In this document: in pieces, positions 24,968 through 36,820 of the stretch
How the letters are laid out: the number at the start of each line of letters is the position of its first letter
Position numbering within the stretch: the stretch's first letter is position 1
Origin: Notolepis coatsorum
Taxonomy: Eukaryota > Chordata > Actinopteri > Aulopiformes > Paralepididae
Assembly: GCA_963971535.1 (NCBI GenBank)
Contig: OZ020589.1
Span: 72,183,520-72,247,519 of the forward strand
Direction: 5' to 3'
Length of the DNA stretch: 64,000 bases
The notes under the pieces: model-generated
What the model saw: only the letters and a program-made list of their open reading frames with translations
Database searches by the model: none
What the model was told of the DNA's origin: nothing
Program-made: the position numbers and the translations under genes

Positions 24968-26920
24968 ATAAACAGAGTAAAATAGTGCAATAAGTAGTAG
25001 AATAGAATATACATGAAATGAGCACATAAAGTGCAGACATATACAATCATTTTTATTTTTTTTACAGTACAATACAATTGTTCTGGATTACTGTTTAACA
25101 GTTTAAAATCGTCTTTACCTTCTCTGTTTGGCATCCACAGTTTAAAACCTGACAAGTCTTCCCTCCTGTATGATACCCACTTTGACCCTTCGAACCTCCC
25201 GCTCAGGGCGCAGTTCCCTCTCTCAGGGTGCAGTTCTAGGCCTGGGTCCTACACAGTTTTAAAGCCTTTAAAAATTACAAATCAATGTTTGAAATATACC
25301 TTTACTAGAGAAATAATAACACCAGACCATACTGTACAGAGCAGTAACATCACCTGATCACGTGAGCTTGACTTGGCTTTGAAGGCCTTTCAAATAAACC
25401 AGAGCACTGAACAAGTGCAAGCAAAATAGCAAGTGCTGTACACTTAAGTGTAAAGAGTAGAGGGGGGGGGGGGGCAGCACCATTGCTTGACACAACAACC
25501 CGAGGCAAAGTGAACAGCGCCTGGGGAGGAAGCAGTCCTGTACACACGCTGATGATCTTGTAATACGCCACCATTAACAAAACCCATGACCTGTGTCACG
25601 GGACCCTCCTAGTAAGCATTCGTTTTTTTTAATTAAATTAGGGATGTGAAATGGTGCAAAAAAAGGTGAAAACAACCCACTGTAAATTATTCCAGATAAG
25701 AGCATCAGCCTGGGGATGAATCATTTGAGGAACATTTTTGACAGATATTGCAACTGCAATATGATTCACAATATTAGAATTTTTGCTTCATCATTTTCCA
25801 CAACCCCCCAGGACATGAACGTCTTCCTCACTCTTTCACGCACGCACGCACGCACGCACACGCACACACACAAAACTATGAATGGCAAATAAATAAAAAA
25901 GTAAGGTGGACAGAGATGAATGGAAGGAGACAAGAGAGGGAGGAGGTTCGAAGAGGTCCTGCTGACCTAGTGATGCACTGCATTCTGCTCTGAATATGAC
26001 AAATATAAAAAATACACCCACCTTGACAACCAGTAATAGAGAAAGATAAAGCCAGACAAACAAGCACATAGTTTGTGATAAGCGTCGACCAACGTGGCTC
26101 TATATGTGCCTCAACCCAGGTACTGTAGCCATTATCTTTATGCAATCATCTAGAAGCACAGTCATAGACGGAGGATAGCTGGGTATATGCACAAAGACTT
26201 GTGTCAATCAAGTTATAGCACTTTTCAAATTTGAAAAAGTAGCCCTTTAATTATAGCACCACCCTCTGGTGGATTGGTGTGGTATTTTGTAAGGCACTGG
26301 TACAACAATATCTATCAATTTGGCAAATTCCTTTGTGTCGGACATTTCATTTTTGTGAATAGTGCCTTCATGCTTAATGACAACAAAACCTTGCACCCCC
26401 CATTATGGACCAAACATTTATGTCAAGTTTGGTGCAAATCGGAAGAAGCATTCACATGTAACTGTTAATGATGAGTTGACTGGGTGTGGTGGTCATATGG
26501 TTTGTTTGGCCTAGCAACTTTCTGAATTATGCATTTAAAGATGTAGGTCCCTAGAAACCACAAAGCAAGGTTCATGAGAATCGAGCAAGCAGCCTAGAGG
26601 GAGTAGGGGAAAAAAGTTCTATTCTACTCAATTCTGTGAAATTCCAAAAATGACACGACCAGTGATGAATGCTTTGTTCAAACGACCCATCTGAGGATGC
26701 TGGCATGAAGTCAACAAGACTGAATGGCGTCTCTTATCACAAGAGCCTTGTTCAGCTAACCTGAAACATGGAGGAAGAAGCTAGTCTCAGGATGGCTACA
26801 GTATAATAATACTTGTTCCCTGCTAAAAGCCCAGCAGCGGTGGCAGGGCTTGATGCTTGCGTATGCAGTATGCGGTATGTAGTATGGCGTGGCCCAGGTC
26901 AGTCGCTGTCGGTTTTGCTA
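24968..26920. other. Non-coding with scattered repeat fragments
   Basis: Contains a G run (about 25463-25476), a (CGCA)n tract at about 25839-25870, and at about 26190-26640 a stretch resembling a common fish repeat (TATAGCACCACCCTCTGG ... CAAGTTTGGTGCAAATCGG). No coding exon recognised. Confidence 0.4.
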
Positions 26921-27432
26921 CCTGTTTTTTTATGTCTATTTTATTATTAGTATTATTGCACAATCAAAGCGGGCATGGCCACACGCATTTCACTGTATGC
27001 CCTGTAGGGCTGGGCGATTCTTGCTCAAATGTGAATCACGATTTTTCTCTCTAAGAATTGAGATCACGATTCTCTCACACAATTCTTATTTTTTCAATAA
27101 AATCATTTATTGCACTCTTTCTTAAACAGACAACATAACATATCAAAGTGATTGACTTAAACTTAAACATAACATATATGAAAGTGCTTGACTTAAACTT
27201 AAAAGTCTCTTGTAACATACAAAATAACTCAAGTCAGAATCGTCATCATTTAAAAAAGTTAAGTTAAAAAAGAAATCTTTTAAATATATCTTTTTTTAAA
27301 TTAAAAGAAATCATCATAATTTAGAAATGAGATTGCATAGGTCTATTAATCGAGATTGCGATTTTATTTCGATTAATCGCCCAGCCCTAAGCCCTGGTAT
27401 GTATGTGACAAATAAAACTCTTGAATCTTGAG
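26921..27432 (+). repeat. Dispersed repeat copy 1, split by a hAT MITE
   Basis: Flanks of the hAT 27005-27390 read ...GCATTTCACTGTATGCCCTG and GCCCTGGTATGTATGTGACAAATAAA...CTTGAATCTTGA. An uninterrupted copy lies at 49741-49900. The end with AATAAA and TTGAATCTTGAA suggests the 3' end of a non-LTR retrotransposon, whose class I cannot fix. Confidence 0.6.
27005..27390. mobile_element. hAT-like MITE, 386 bp, with empty site elsewhere in the window
   Basis: The termini are TAGGGCTGGGCGATT and its inverse, with internal ATCACGATT words. GCCCTG is duplicated on both sides (26999-27004 and 27391-27396), and the intact copy of the host repeat at 49741-49900 carries the single, unoccupied site TATGCCCTGGTATG. 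The observed duplication is 6 bp rather than the 8 bp usual for hAT, perhaps through end mutations. Confidence 0.82.
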
Positions 27433-28740
27433 ATGTCCACCATATGTGTGCACTGCAGTGTCTTTCGGGCTGAATGGGTAGCAGCATGGGGGCTCTGATG
27501 AGCTGTATCCCATGCTGGGAGACACAGACAGAGCGGGGCAGCGCAGAGGAAGACCCGGGCTGCCGCTGAAGAGGAATCTGCCCGTGTGTGGTCTGGATTT
27601 AGGAGATCCGGTTAAGGTAGAGAGGGCAACGAGAGGGCCTCCCTCACCCGTCCTCCCTTCCTCAATCTTTCCATCCATCTTCCCCGGCCCTTTAAGTAGA
27701 CACCAAGCAGAGACAACCATCTGGAGTTTCCTCTCTCTCTCACACTTCAATGAAGACAACAAACTTTTATAAAGCTTGTTATATATATATTAATAAAAAT
27801 ATAATAATAATAAAGTTTTCAATCTCAGCAGTAAAGAAGGGTTTGAGTCAGCGTTTCAAAGTAACTGGGGGTGGGGTGGGGTTAATGATGATGATGGTGG
27901 TCTCGGCCCCACAGGTCAGGTAACTGTTGCCCTGACAAAAACGAGGTGAAGGTGTAGGTGGGCAGCTATAACACAGGAATCCCCTTGTATTATTCAGGGT
28001 GGCAATCTGCCGGTCATTATTAAAACATGGGGGCGGGGTGGTTGGGTGGATGCAGGAAGTTAAGTGCTCATGTATTCTTAAAGAGTACAGGGGGGGTCAT
28101 TAAGTGGATGTTCACTGGGAGCAGTGTTATGTCTCCATGTTACAGTAGCACACATTGCTTCCTGCAGGCATCACAGCCTGGGCTACCGAAAACCATTACA
28201 AAGTCAAATGGTGGTTTTAGTTTGGACTGCCGCCAGCTGCTAATGGCCCAGAACAATTGTCCATCTAATACTTTAAGGGTTTAAGGCCAAGGGTGTCCTA
28301 TTGAATATCTTCAAGCTATTTCTCATTGTTATGAGAAAAACCAAAGTGTTCTATTTTACTGATATAGTTGCACTGCTTATTTCTGAGATACATGTAGCTG
28401 TGGCAGCCCGTGGACATCTCCATCATGTTTCATCCATGAAGCTCTAATGGGAATGAGAGATGCTAACTCATCATGAGGGGTGAGAAGGGTGCAAAACGGT
28501 GTTCTCTATTTGGTATAGCCATCCACAGAGATAATGTTGATGGCTAGGGGCATATTAATAACATTAAGGGACCCACGGATACGCTCATAAGAACACCCAC
28601 TGAACTCATCCACGGCATGCAGTTACTTCTCTATATGGAATATACCTCAATGTTGATGAACCAAACTCTAAAAACCAAAAATAGTATTGACACAGAGACT
28701 GTAAAATGACTTCCTAGCAGATTTGCAGAGGTGATGTTAA
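27433..28740. other. Non-coding, no element recognised
   Basis: Contains a short TA/AAT-rich patch (27780-27820) and otherwise unique-looking DNA. No exon supported. Confidence 0.4.
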
Positions 28741-29374
28741 CAGGGTTTCCCATCAATTACCTAGACTGTGGCAGCCCGCCACAGTCTAATTTAGTCCGGC
28801 CACAGTTGTATAATGAACCAAATATATATTTTTTTTTTATTATAAATAAAAAAAATGTAAATATAAAGTTTGCCAATAGGGATGTATCAGTAGTATTGGC
28901 AGGGTAGTAGTCGTAATAGTAATCCACTACTGTATATTTTTTTATTTTCAAAAAAATAAACCAGTTCAACACACTCAGGTAACCGCTTTTGCTTCATTTC
29001 TTTGATGGCTCAAATGTATGCTCTAGTCCAGTGGTTCCCAAACCTCTCCTCGAGACACCCCAGCCATTCCATGTATTTGTTCAATTCCACCACCAGCACA
29101 CCTGATTCAACTAATAAAGGGCTAGTTAAGTTGAATCAGGTGTGCTGGTGGTGGAATTTAACAAATACATTGAACGGCTGGGGTGCTTCGAGGAGAGGAT
29201 TGGGAAGCACTAGTCTAGTGGATTTTGTGTTTTTCTCTCAAAGTGCACCAGATTGATGCATTTAACTTTAAAATGTACAAAAAAAAAAAGTTCCAGGGGA
29301 GCATGCCCCCGGACCCCCCTAGAGGGTCGGAGGTTCACCCCCCATAGTCTCTGAAAGTCCTGTGGGAAACACTG
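28741..29374. mobile_element. hAT-like element with CAGGGTTTCCC ends
   Basis: The left end CAGGGTTTCCCATC and right end (inverted) CAGTGTTTCCCACAGG match a widespread fish hAT type. The 8-bp flanks (GATGTTAA versus CGTTAATG) do not match exactly, so the duplication is decayed or the ends are off by one or two bases. It holds the palindromic MITE 29029-29212. Confidence 0.55.
29029..29212. mobile_element. Palindromic hAT MITE (CAGTGGTTCCCAAAC type)
   Basis: The two halves are inverted copies of about 80 bp (for example CACCAGCACACCTGATTCAA against its inverse), starting CAGTGGTTCCCAA and ending TTGGGAAGCACTAG. The flanking TCTAGT is duplicated with mismatches. It is nested in 28741-29374. Confidence 0.78.
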
Positions 29375-29982
29375 CGTTAATGTAGGCCAAACCTAACTCA
29401 GTTCACCATGTTCAAAGACAATAATGGCTCTCTTTGTAGAGCTATGTTATTAATTATCACTAGAGTATGAACATGGCTATAAAAATAAGAGGACACACTT
29501 GACGAAAATTCTATGTTATCCCTTGCTCCAGTACTACCGGTTATTACTGTCTAACTTGATGTTTTTTCATTGATATTTCACAAGTATACTGGTCTACACA
29601 ATGCAAGAATACAGAGTGCTTTCTGTTGTAGTTCAATGCAATTTTCTTGGGTACGGAGCATGTGTACCGAGCACGACACATAATATGAGAAACATTCACA
29701 ATTAATTATAAATGCCACTTTTGACAATGAATTTCCTATCAAAACATGGAGCATTCTCTCTCGTTTGTACCTTGAAATGCAGGTGAACTCCATGGAAACA
29801 ATGCATTGGCCTAACTACTTGCACTTTTTATGTTTTCCCTCAGTGCAGCAAACTGGTTGACATTATTTGTAAGGCAGAAGACAATATCGTACAAGATCAT
29901 TTCTCTGCTCGCTCTATGCATTATGGCCCAGAGTCAGGGCTGGTACCCTCTGCCTCCCACATATCACCACCAGTGTCACTTT
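29375..29982. other. Non-coding, no element recognised
   Basis: Unique-looking AT-rich sequence between a hAT and a SINE. Confidence 0.4.
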
Positions 29983-29994
29983 AAACATTTGCAT

Positions 29995-30818
29995 TTTTTA
30001 TTTTTTTTTATTTTTTTAACTTTTTCTCCTGTTTTTCTCTGATTTTCTCCCATCCCAATTTTAGTCATTATGCCAATTCCCCCCTCCCCTTCCTGGTCGT
30101 TGCTCGCATGTGCCCCCCACTGGTCGGTCTAGGGAGTCCTGAAGTCTATCAGATGCTTCCTCCGTCACATAGGAGACAGCCAGCAACCTCTTTTCACCTG
30201 CCAGCACGGACTCTCATTGGTGAAGTGTAACGCGTGGGAGGTCACACTACCTTCATCATATCCCTTCTTTGCTGTGCAGGCGCCCTGACCGTTCTGTAGG
30301 AGTCGCTGTTTACAACGACCAGAATACCACCCACCGGCTTCCCTCCCACTGACTCTGCCAATTGAGCCAGTATGACGGCCGGCCAAGCCGGAGGCAGCGC
30401 TGACAAGGCCTAAAAGAAAAAATAGTTTGGTTCCGGTTGCCGACCGACCCTGCCGATTTAGGTGCGACCCAATTTATTTTATGAGTTTAAAAATATATAT
30501 ATATTAAAAATTTTAAAATTTTAAAATTAAAAATAAATTACAATAAAGTTTCATAAAAATCTTAGTCAAACCTTTAGTATTATGGATATTAAACATGCTG
30601 GCAGAGTACATGCATCCATGTTGCTGTGAACATTTTATAGTCGCCGTGGGAAAAAATAAAATAAAAAATAAAATAAAATAAATTCCCTACCTACCCATGG
30701 CCTTAACTGACAACCAACAGGAACCAAACAATATTTTCTTTTATGCCCAGCCGGATTCGATAACGGTGTCTCTTGCGTTGGTGACGAGCGCTTAGACCGC
30801 TGTGCCACCCAGCCGCCC
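29995..30818 (-). mobile_element. tRNA-derived SINE, copy 3, with a MITE inside
   Basis: Read on the minus strand it starts GGGCGGCTGGGTGGCACAGC (A box), has the B box TTATCGAATCC, the GCCGGAGGC/CGGCCGTCATACTGG core and ends GATGGGAGAAAATCAG then an A-rich tail. It is flanked by an exact 12-bp duplication AAACATTTGCAT (29983-29994 and 30819-30830). The body is interrupted at 30407-30747. Confidence 0.87.
30407..30747. mobile_element. MITE inserted in SINE copy 3
   Basis: Inverted ends GGC[C/A]TAAAAGAAAA...GTTTGGTTCC of about 28 bp enclose AT-rich DNA. Comparison with SINE copy 4 (48676-48710), which reads straight through CACTGACAGCCGGATTCG, gives the empty site and indicates only a 2-3 bp duplication (CA or CAA), so PIF/Harbinger- or CACTA-like rather than hAT. 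Confidence 0.65.
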
Positions 30819-30830
30819 AAACATTTGCAT

Positions 30831-32098
30831 CCTTGAAGTCACAACAAGTAATTTGCACTTTGGCAATGTGCAATGGCAAACTCTGCCTTCAATGTACATA
30901 TTTTAACATTCTGCCCATTGGTCTCAGGCACTGTCCTCACCTACTGCTTACTGGATACGTGCAGTTAGACAGGGCAGGAAAGACAACATCATTATTCTCA
31001 TAAAGCACCTGATCACTCAATCTCCTCATTGTAGAAATGTCATGTCTTTACATAGTCTTTCAGTCAGTGGACCCTATGCAGAGTGTTGTAAAAATAAAGC
31101 CTTTTAAAGTGTTCTAATGATACGGCATGTCACAGTGTGTTCTGTTCTCCCATCATGGTGGGGAGCCTGAGCATCTGCTGGGAGGCCGTCTGTATAGCGT
31201 TCTCTTCCTGCTAAAAATTAACCCTTTGCATTGTGGAGAGCTTGCTCCATAATGTTTCTAGCACGTTTCTCCTTTTGTCACTCTGTGGCTCCACCAATCA
31301 AAAAGGGGCACCCAACTGGGTTTCAACCTTGGGCTTGTTTGAGCCGTGTCCTCCAAAACATTACGGCAGCCGATTAGGCTCCTCCCCGTGTCCAGAATGT
31401 TAGGACACCAAGTAACACAGCTGTGGCATGTGGCGACAGTCATAAGGGCCGGGCAGAGAATCTCCATCTCTCTCTCAAAATGCATTCATTTATGTTGTCC
31501 CTCTATCCCATTAAGCTTGTGGGTTGCTGTAAAATGGTCTCAAAGAGGCAACTCCCTTGGGAGAAACTTCACTTCCAGACGATTGCTTCACAATGCAGAG
31601 ATGTGTTTTTGTATGTGGTGGGACTCGCGTTACGCAGCGTCCGGACATGATGCCCCTTTCACCTGCCTTTGTTTTGACATGTGCAGAGTGCCGCCACATC
31701 TCCCTTTTATGAGGGGGCCATTTTACAGGGATCACCGACAGCGAGCAACGCATCCTTTCCAATTTCAATAAAGTGAAGTGGAGCATCACTCATCAGCACC
31801 TCGGGAGGCAGAGGGCCACTGCGCCTCTAGAAATGAGCACACGAGAGCAGTGGAACATGGGAGCGAGGTCGGAATAACTTCCCCAAAAATAGAGATTTCT
31901 CGGCAGAGTGTCTTGCCCTCATACCACAACAGCACTCTCCATAGGAGGATTCTCTCTACTAAGACGCCACACTGCCTTTTTGGGCTACATTTCAAGACTA
32001 GTGGAACAGTGCCTGGGGCAGTGGGGGGGGGGGGGGGGGAGCGCATCTCAGAGGAACGTAGAGGGAGAGTTAAACCAGTTTCTAAACCTATGGGGGTA
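30831..32098. other. Non-coding, no element recognised
   Basis: Unique-looking sequence ending in a G run (about 32021-32039). No exon supported. Confidence 0.4.
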
Positions 32099-32496
32099 TA
32101 GGGAGGTGTAGTGGTTACGTCATTGCCGTTTTTCGCGTTCCACCCTCTGTCCAACGCAATGTATTTCCCCATTGCCCATTTCTAAATCGTCTTGTTTAAA
32201 ACAAATAAAGCATTAACATTTGCATGGTGTACCTTTCTGTGCTTATTCATCCACAATCTATAGCTCAACATGAAAATATTCGCAATTAATAATAAAAGAA
32301 AAATCGCCAAATTTTATTTCAACCAAAAATGCTTAAACAATAATGTTAGCGATATAAGGGAGCTAATTTTGTGCAATAATGGAAAGCTTTTCAATTTCCA
32401 TGCGGCAGAATTGTTACAATAGCCGATAATCAATTTTCCCAATGATAAATCCCTATACGGGTGGAACAACCAGTGACGTCAGACTACACCTCCCTA
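32099..32496. mobile_element. MITE with TAGGGAGGTGTAGT ends, 398 bp
   Basis: Inverted ends TAGGGAGGTGTAGTGGTTAC and TAGGGAGGTGTAGTCTGAC, both reaching an ACGTCA word, with AT-rich interior and no ORF. Adjacent TA (left) and TTA (right) suggest a 2-3 bp duplication. Superfamily not assigned. Confidence 0.65.
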
Positions 32497-32967
32497 TTAG
32501 AGCCACCCGGCCACCATCCATGCTTGAACTCTGTTGGTGAGCTGTCACCGGAGCCACTCCCCCTTCCTGTCCCACCACCCTGCCCACCACTGGCCTTGAA
32601 CTGTGTTGGTGTGCTGACACCGAGTGGGCGTTGACACGAGCCAAGTTTCCACACAGCACGCGTAAGGATCCATGTCCCTTTTTTCTCTCCAAGGAGCATG
32701 AGTCTGGCATTCTGTAAGATATACAACCTGACTTAAACCCAAACATAAATAAAATCAGAGCTCAAAGCAAATTCATGAAGTTTGGGAAAATGTAGTTAGT
32801 ATTTATTCATTTTAACGTTGCTATTGAGTAACAAAACTGATGTGGCTACGGCTCCATAACATAGAGACTATCGGATTACACAACTAATGGCCAACACTGG
32901 TATTCAGTGTTTGAGAGCTCCATTTCCAACCACTAGTAATTCTATTCAAAAGTCAGTGTTTTACAAC

Positions 32968-33100
32968 TAGGGATGGGCGCAAGTATCAATTACTCGAGTA
33001 CCCGCCGTTTCAAATGAACTCAAGTGGTTTTTGAGGGTGCTCGATTAAAAAAAGAAAATCCCGCAAGGCGTGAGTTTCTTGCAGGAAGCTGGAAGCTGTG
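32968..33100 (+). mobile_element. hAT left-end fragment
   Basis: Begins TAGGGATGGGCGCAAGTATC followed by ACTCGAGTACCCG, a familiar fish hAT terminus. No matching right end (CCCATCCCTA) occurs before the next repeat at 33481, so it is truncated; the true extent between 33100 and 33480 is unclear. Confidence 0.5.
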
Positions 33101-33480
33101 GAGCATGGATAGTACACACACGTTACCACGAAAGGTTCGTTAGCTTATCGTTATCCAAAAGATAAAAACAGTAGTTTGTGTTTGTGCATTTCAAAACTGT
33201 GCCAACAACATGTTGCCCACTTTGCGTAGAGTTCATAGGCTATTGATACGGACATCAGCGGAGATATCTGCTGCAGACAAGAGTGGAGGTAATTATTTAA
33301 AATGGTAACTGTTTTGACTGACATCCGCATTAAGCGTCGGGTATATTGCTGTGCATTTATGTCCATGTGCGTGTGTTTCCTCGCAATATCTCATTATTGC
33401 GGTTGCCACGCGCTTTAAGATGTGTTAACTCATTGGACGCCAGAGGTCGCTGTGTACCATGTGGTAAGAAGGCCACCGCT

Positions 33481-34020
33481 TTAACCTCTTAAGCCCGGAG
33501 CCCTATTTTTCTGAAAATCCGCCTAAAATACATACCTAAGTAAATGGAATATTGCTCCACTTCTTCAAGGTCCATTTGCATATTCTTGGTATCTAGGGAC
33601 ATCTATGGACCTCAGTGAATGTATTCACAGTGTCAGAAATATTGTGTCTATTACTAGGCTTGCTTAAATTGTGATGAAACAAAGGAGAATATGAATTATG
33701 ATTTTTCTTTGCATCTTTCACAGTGAACACCATGCTAATAATGACCAAACATTGAAAACTGCCACTGATCTTGTTCAGTACCTTCTTGAGATCATGTGTA
33801 CAAAAAATCTAAGGAAATTAATAAAGGGAAGATGATTAAACAGAAGGTTCTGTAGATACAGTACTGAATTCCCCCATCCGGACCAATGCAATTTGAAATA
33901 TTATTATAGAATATAGAATAGCAGGCTTATAAATTACCATATTATAGCCAAGTTGCACATTTATATATATTATATTTCAAATGACAGAGTTCAATTTGGA
34001 TTTAGTATCACCAGGCATGC
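33481..34020 (+). mobile_element. TTAA-ended repeat, copy 2
   Basis: Starts TTAACCTCTTAAGCCCGG and aligns on the plus strand to the reverse of 12472-13535 through at least GATGATTAAACAGAAGG near 33830, with weaker similarity (TTTGGATTTAGTA) near 34000. The far end is not recognisable. No ORF. Confidence 0.55.
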
Positions 34021-34494
34021 ATAAGAACAGATAATGAAATCTACTGTAATGTACAGTAACTTTTTTATTTTGATCAGGGTGGCACCATTTTGAAACTATT
34101 TTCAAATCTAATTGTTGTTACATGCTAGAAACAGGGAAGAGAAACTAACTGCGCTTCAATATATGTCAATTACGTTACGTTTTGTGGTATATTATCCCAA
34201 ATAATAAGATAATAAAAAATATATTCATAACAAGCCATTTGCTTGCCGGGACCTAGAGGCTTCTGGTTCTGGGTAGGGTGTTTCTGAAAAATGTCAACGC
34301 ACATTGACAGCTGTGGCCTTTCTCTACAAAATGGCAGCAAAAAAAACTACAATTCCCGACTTCAGATTTCAAATATGGTGGACAATCGCGTCCAACTCAA
34401 TAGAAAAACGAAAAGTAAAATCTTATCTAATAACACTAACTGTTACAAAGGGTCAGATTAAACCGAATATATATATTTATTACTTGAGATATAT

Positions 34495-35673
34495 TGTATA
34501 ATATTTGTATATCGTCTGATATCCCTTGTATATTCTTTGTACATATACACGGAATATCCCTTTACCTAGGTACAGGCCAGACCATAATATTCGTTCTCCT
34601 ATTGGACAGCGACCCCCTAGGCGCCACGGCCATACCCCCAATGTCTAGTTCAAAGTCACCGCTAAGACATGTCTCAACATGCCCAGGTTTGCGCAGTAAT
34701 ACGAGACAGAAATGAGGTTGGCACTAGATTATTCACCTTACGTATAAATACGTCGCAGGTGGATACAGCAGTAGGCTTAACTTAGTAACTAAAAGCTGAA
34801 GCCTTCACCACGATACAACGTGCCGTGAAGTGGGCCCGTTTTGCCCCTAAATAGAGCCTTGAGACCGCATGCGAATTGATAGCTAAAGTGTCAGAGTTTA
34901 ACGCTGTATCGTCGAGTTCGACTTATTCTATTATAAAGTAATAGTCTATTATGTATAGTGTATCGTGCGGCTACCGTTCTACAGTGACCAGCATTACCAC
35001 CGTTTCATCGTACCGAGCTAGTGCGCTTATCCAGGCTGGGCGGCCTAACCTTGTGCCGCCATCCGAGGAGCCCTAGACGAGAACCGTGTGGATATGTACA
35101 CTGGATAACCTACACCGACGAATGCAGAGCCCTTTTCGGCTGGATTATATTGCTTTGGTCCTGTGGCTGCTGGAGCAGAGAACCGTCTACCCCCACTACC
35201 GTGTGGGATCTACCCTGTGAGGAGCCCCGTCGAGCCCGCCTCTAGGACTCAGAGGCTGGCTAGCTTTCATCCATGCTGCAGTGCATACCGGAGTATAGCT
35301 GTTGCTTTGTCTAAGGACCAAGGGATTATTGCACCGTCTCCTGTACCTGGAGTCTCTTTATTCCTCGTTGATCCAGACTTTTGCTCCCGACAATTCCTCT
35401 CCCCTGCTGGCTTACAACCGGAGGGAACCCCCTTAGTATCTCCAGCTGACCTACGAGTGTGCCTTATATAATTCTTATGCTACAGGTGGTATTAATTATC
35501 CCCATCGTAATATGCTCATGGACTTACGCTCTTGACCTATTCATGCACATTCTTCGCCATACAAGCGTGACCCTAATTCTCAATACTGTAATCTAATATT
35601 GCTGCTCTTCTAATAAATATTCCAAACAGGACTTTCTTTGTTAAGCCGTGTTATTGTGTGGGTGTTCATCACA
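34495..35673 (+). mobile_element. Candidate solo LTR (1.18 kb)
   Basis: Bounded by TG (34495) and CA (35673), with TATAAATA at 34743-34750 and AATAAA at 35612-35617, about 60 bp before the end, as in the promoter and polyadenylation layout of an LTR. The flanks TATAT and TATAC match at four of five bases. No internal retroelement genes are adjacent. An ORF at 35163-35471 has no recognisable domain. Alternative: a host non-coding transcript. Confidence 0.35.
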
Positions 35674-36820
35674 TATACCTGTGTACTGTATGGCCAGTAA
35701 TTAAAGTACATAACTCAGTAGTGGTTTAATGATACCATACTCTCAATACAGTCAGGGAATTGTACCCCTCAGTTACACTAACCTATTGTTAAACTAACGT
35801 ATTGATGATAACATTATAAATGCTGTTGTGACATGGTTATGTTTATACTTGAATACGTTTGAAAATAAAAACGATACTTTTGTCAAACAATCTGGAGAGA
35901 TTGATTTATGACATGATGTAATTTGTGGTCCGTCGGAAGAGTTTAAAGAATAGGAATACATGGCGGTGTTTGCAGGGCTGAAACTATATTATATATGATA
36001 GCTATGGATATAATACTATTGCCCATTTGACATAGAGTATCTATCGTTCAATTTGTGAAAAATAACGCATTTTTTCATCCATACATTCCCGTTTTATACC
36101 GTGGTGAATATGAGTATAGTTTTAGAGTAATCCTGTCTAATCCCAGAAAACTACGCTATGCAGCAATATGTGCATTTTACTAGAAACCGTGGTGTTTCTC
36201 GCCTGTATCAACAATCAATCTGAAATCAACGCTATATTATCTGTGTTATGTTTCATCGCGAATGCATGAAAGGGTGGGGGCGGGGGGGGGCGTTTTTCTA
36301 TGCTTTGATCGTCACCAACGGAATACATTACATACATGCAGTGAAAGGATTCTTGGATCAACGCAAGATTGATACCATATAGCCCTTACCTTGACTAGGA
36401 TGTATTCCAAAAAGAATATTCCAATTATCTGATCGCCATTCCAAGTATTGTCTGTTGATCGTTGCCAACATAATCCACCAAAGAACATGAACCGGGAGTG
36501 CTTGATTCTCCTCAATCCATGCGTTATAAACGCTTGTCCTGCCCGACAAGGAAAACCCGAACCGGACTTTTTAGATCGACGCACAGCCCAAGCCAGAGAG
36601 TTTCAACGGATGTGCAATACCGGCCGCAACTGTGAGCGATCTGTAGTGTGCGAAATTTCCCTCGGGATAAATAAAGTATTTCCACTCTATTCTATTCTAT
36701 TCTAAGAGGCATAATAAGAATCACTAGAAATAGATTGACATGTTGCTTGGAGAAGATGACATTCTTGCAAAATCTAATCATACGCTTCAGCATTGCAAAA
36801 ATCAATCAATCAAGTCAAAT
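35674..36820. other. Non-coding with a LINE 3' tail
   Basis: The plus strand at 36655-36705 reads TTTCCCTCGGGATAAATAAA then (TATTC)n, a typical fish non-LTR 3' terminus. The rest is unassigned, including a G-rich run near 36276-36290. Confidence 0.5.

Noticed and set aside
35163-35471. 102-codon ORF in the candidate LTR
   Set aside because: No recognisable domain or splice context; could be chance in GC-richer DNA, so not listed as a gene.
36312-36584. Minus-strand 90-codon ORF as a host exon
   Set aside because: No splice signals or family match that I can support; adjacent to a LINE tail.
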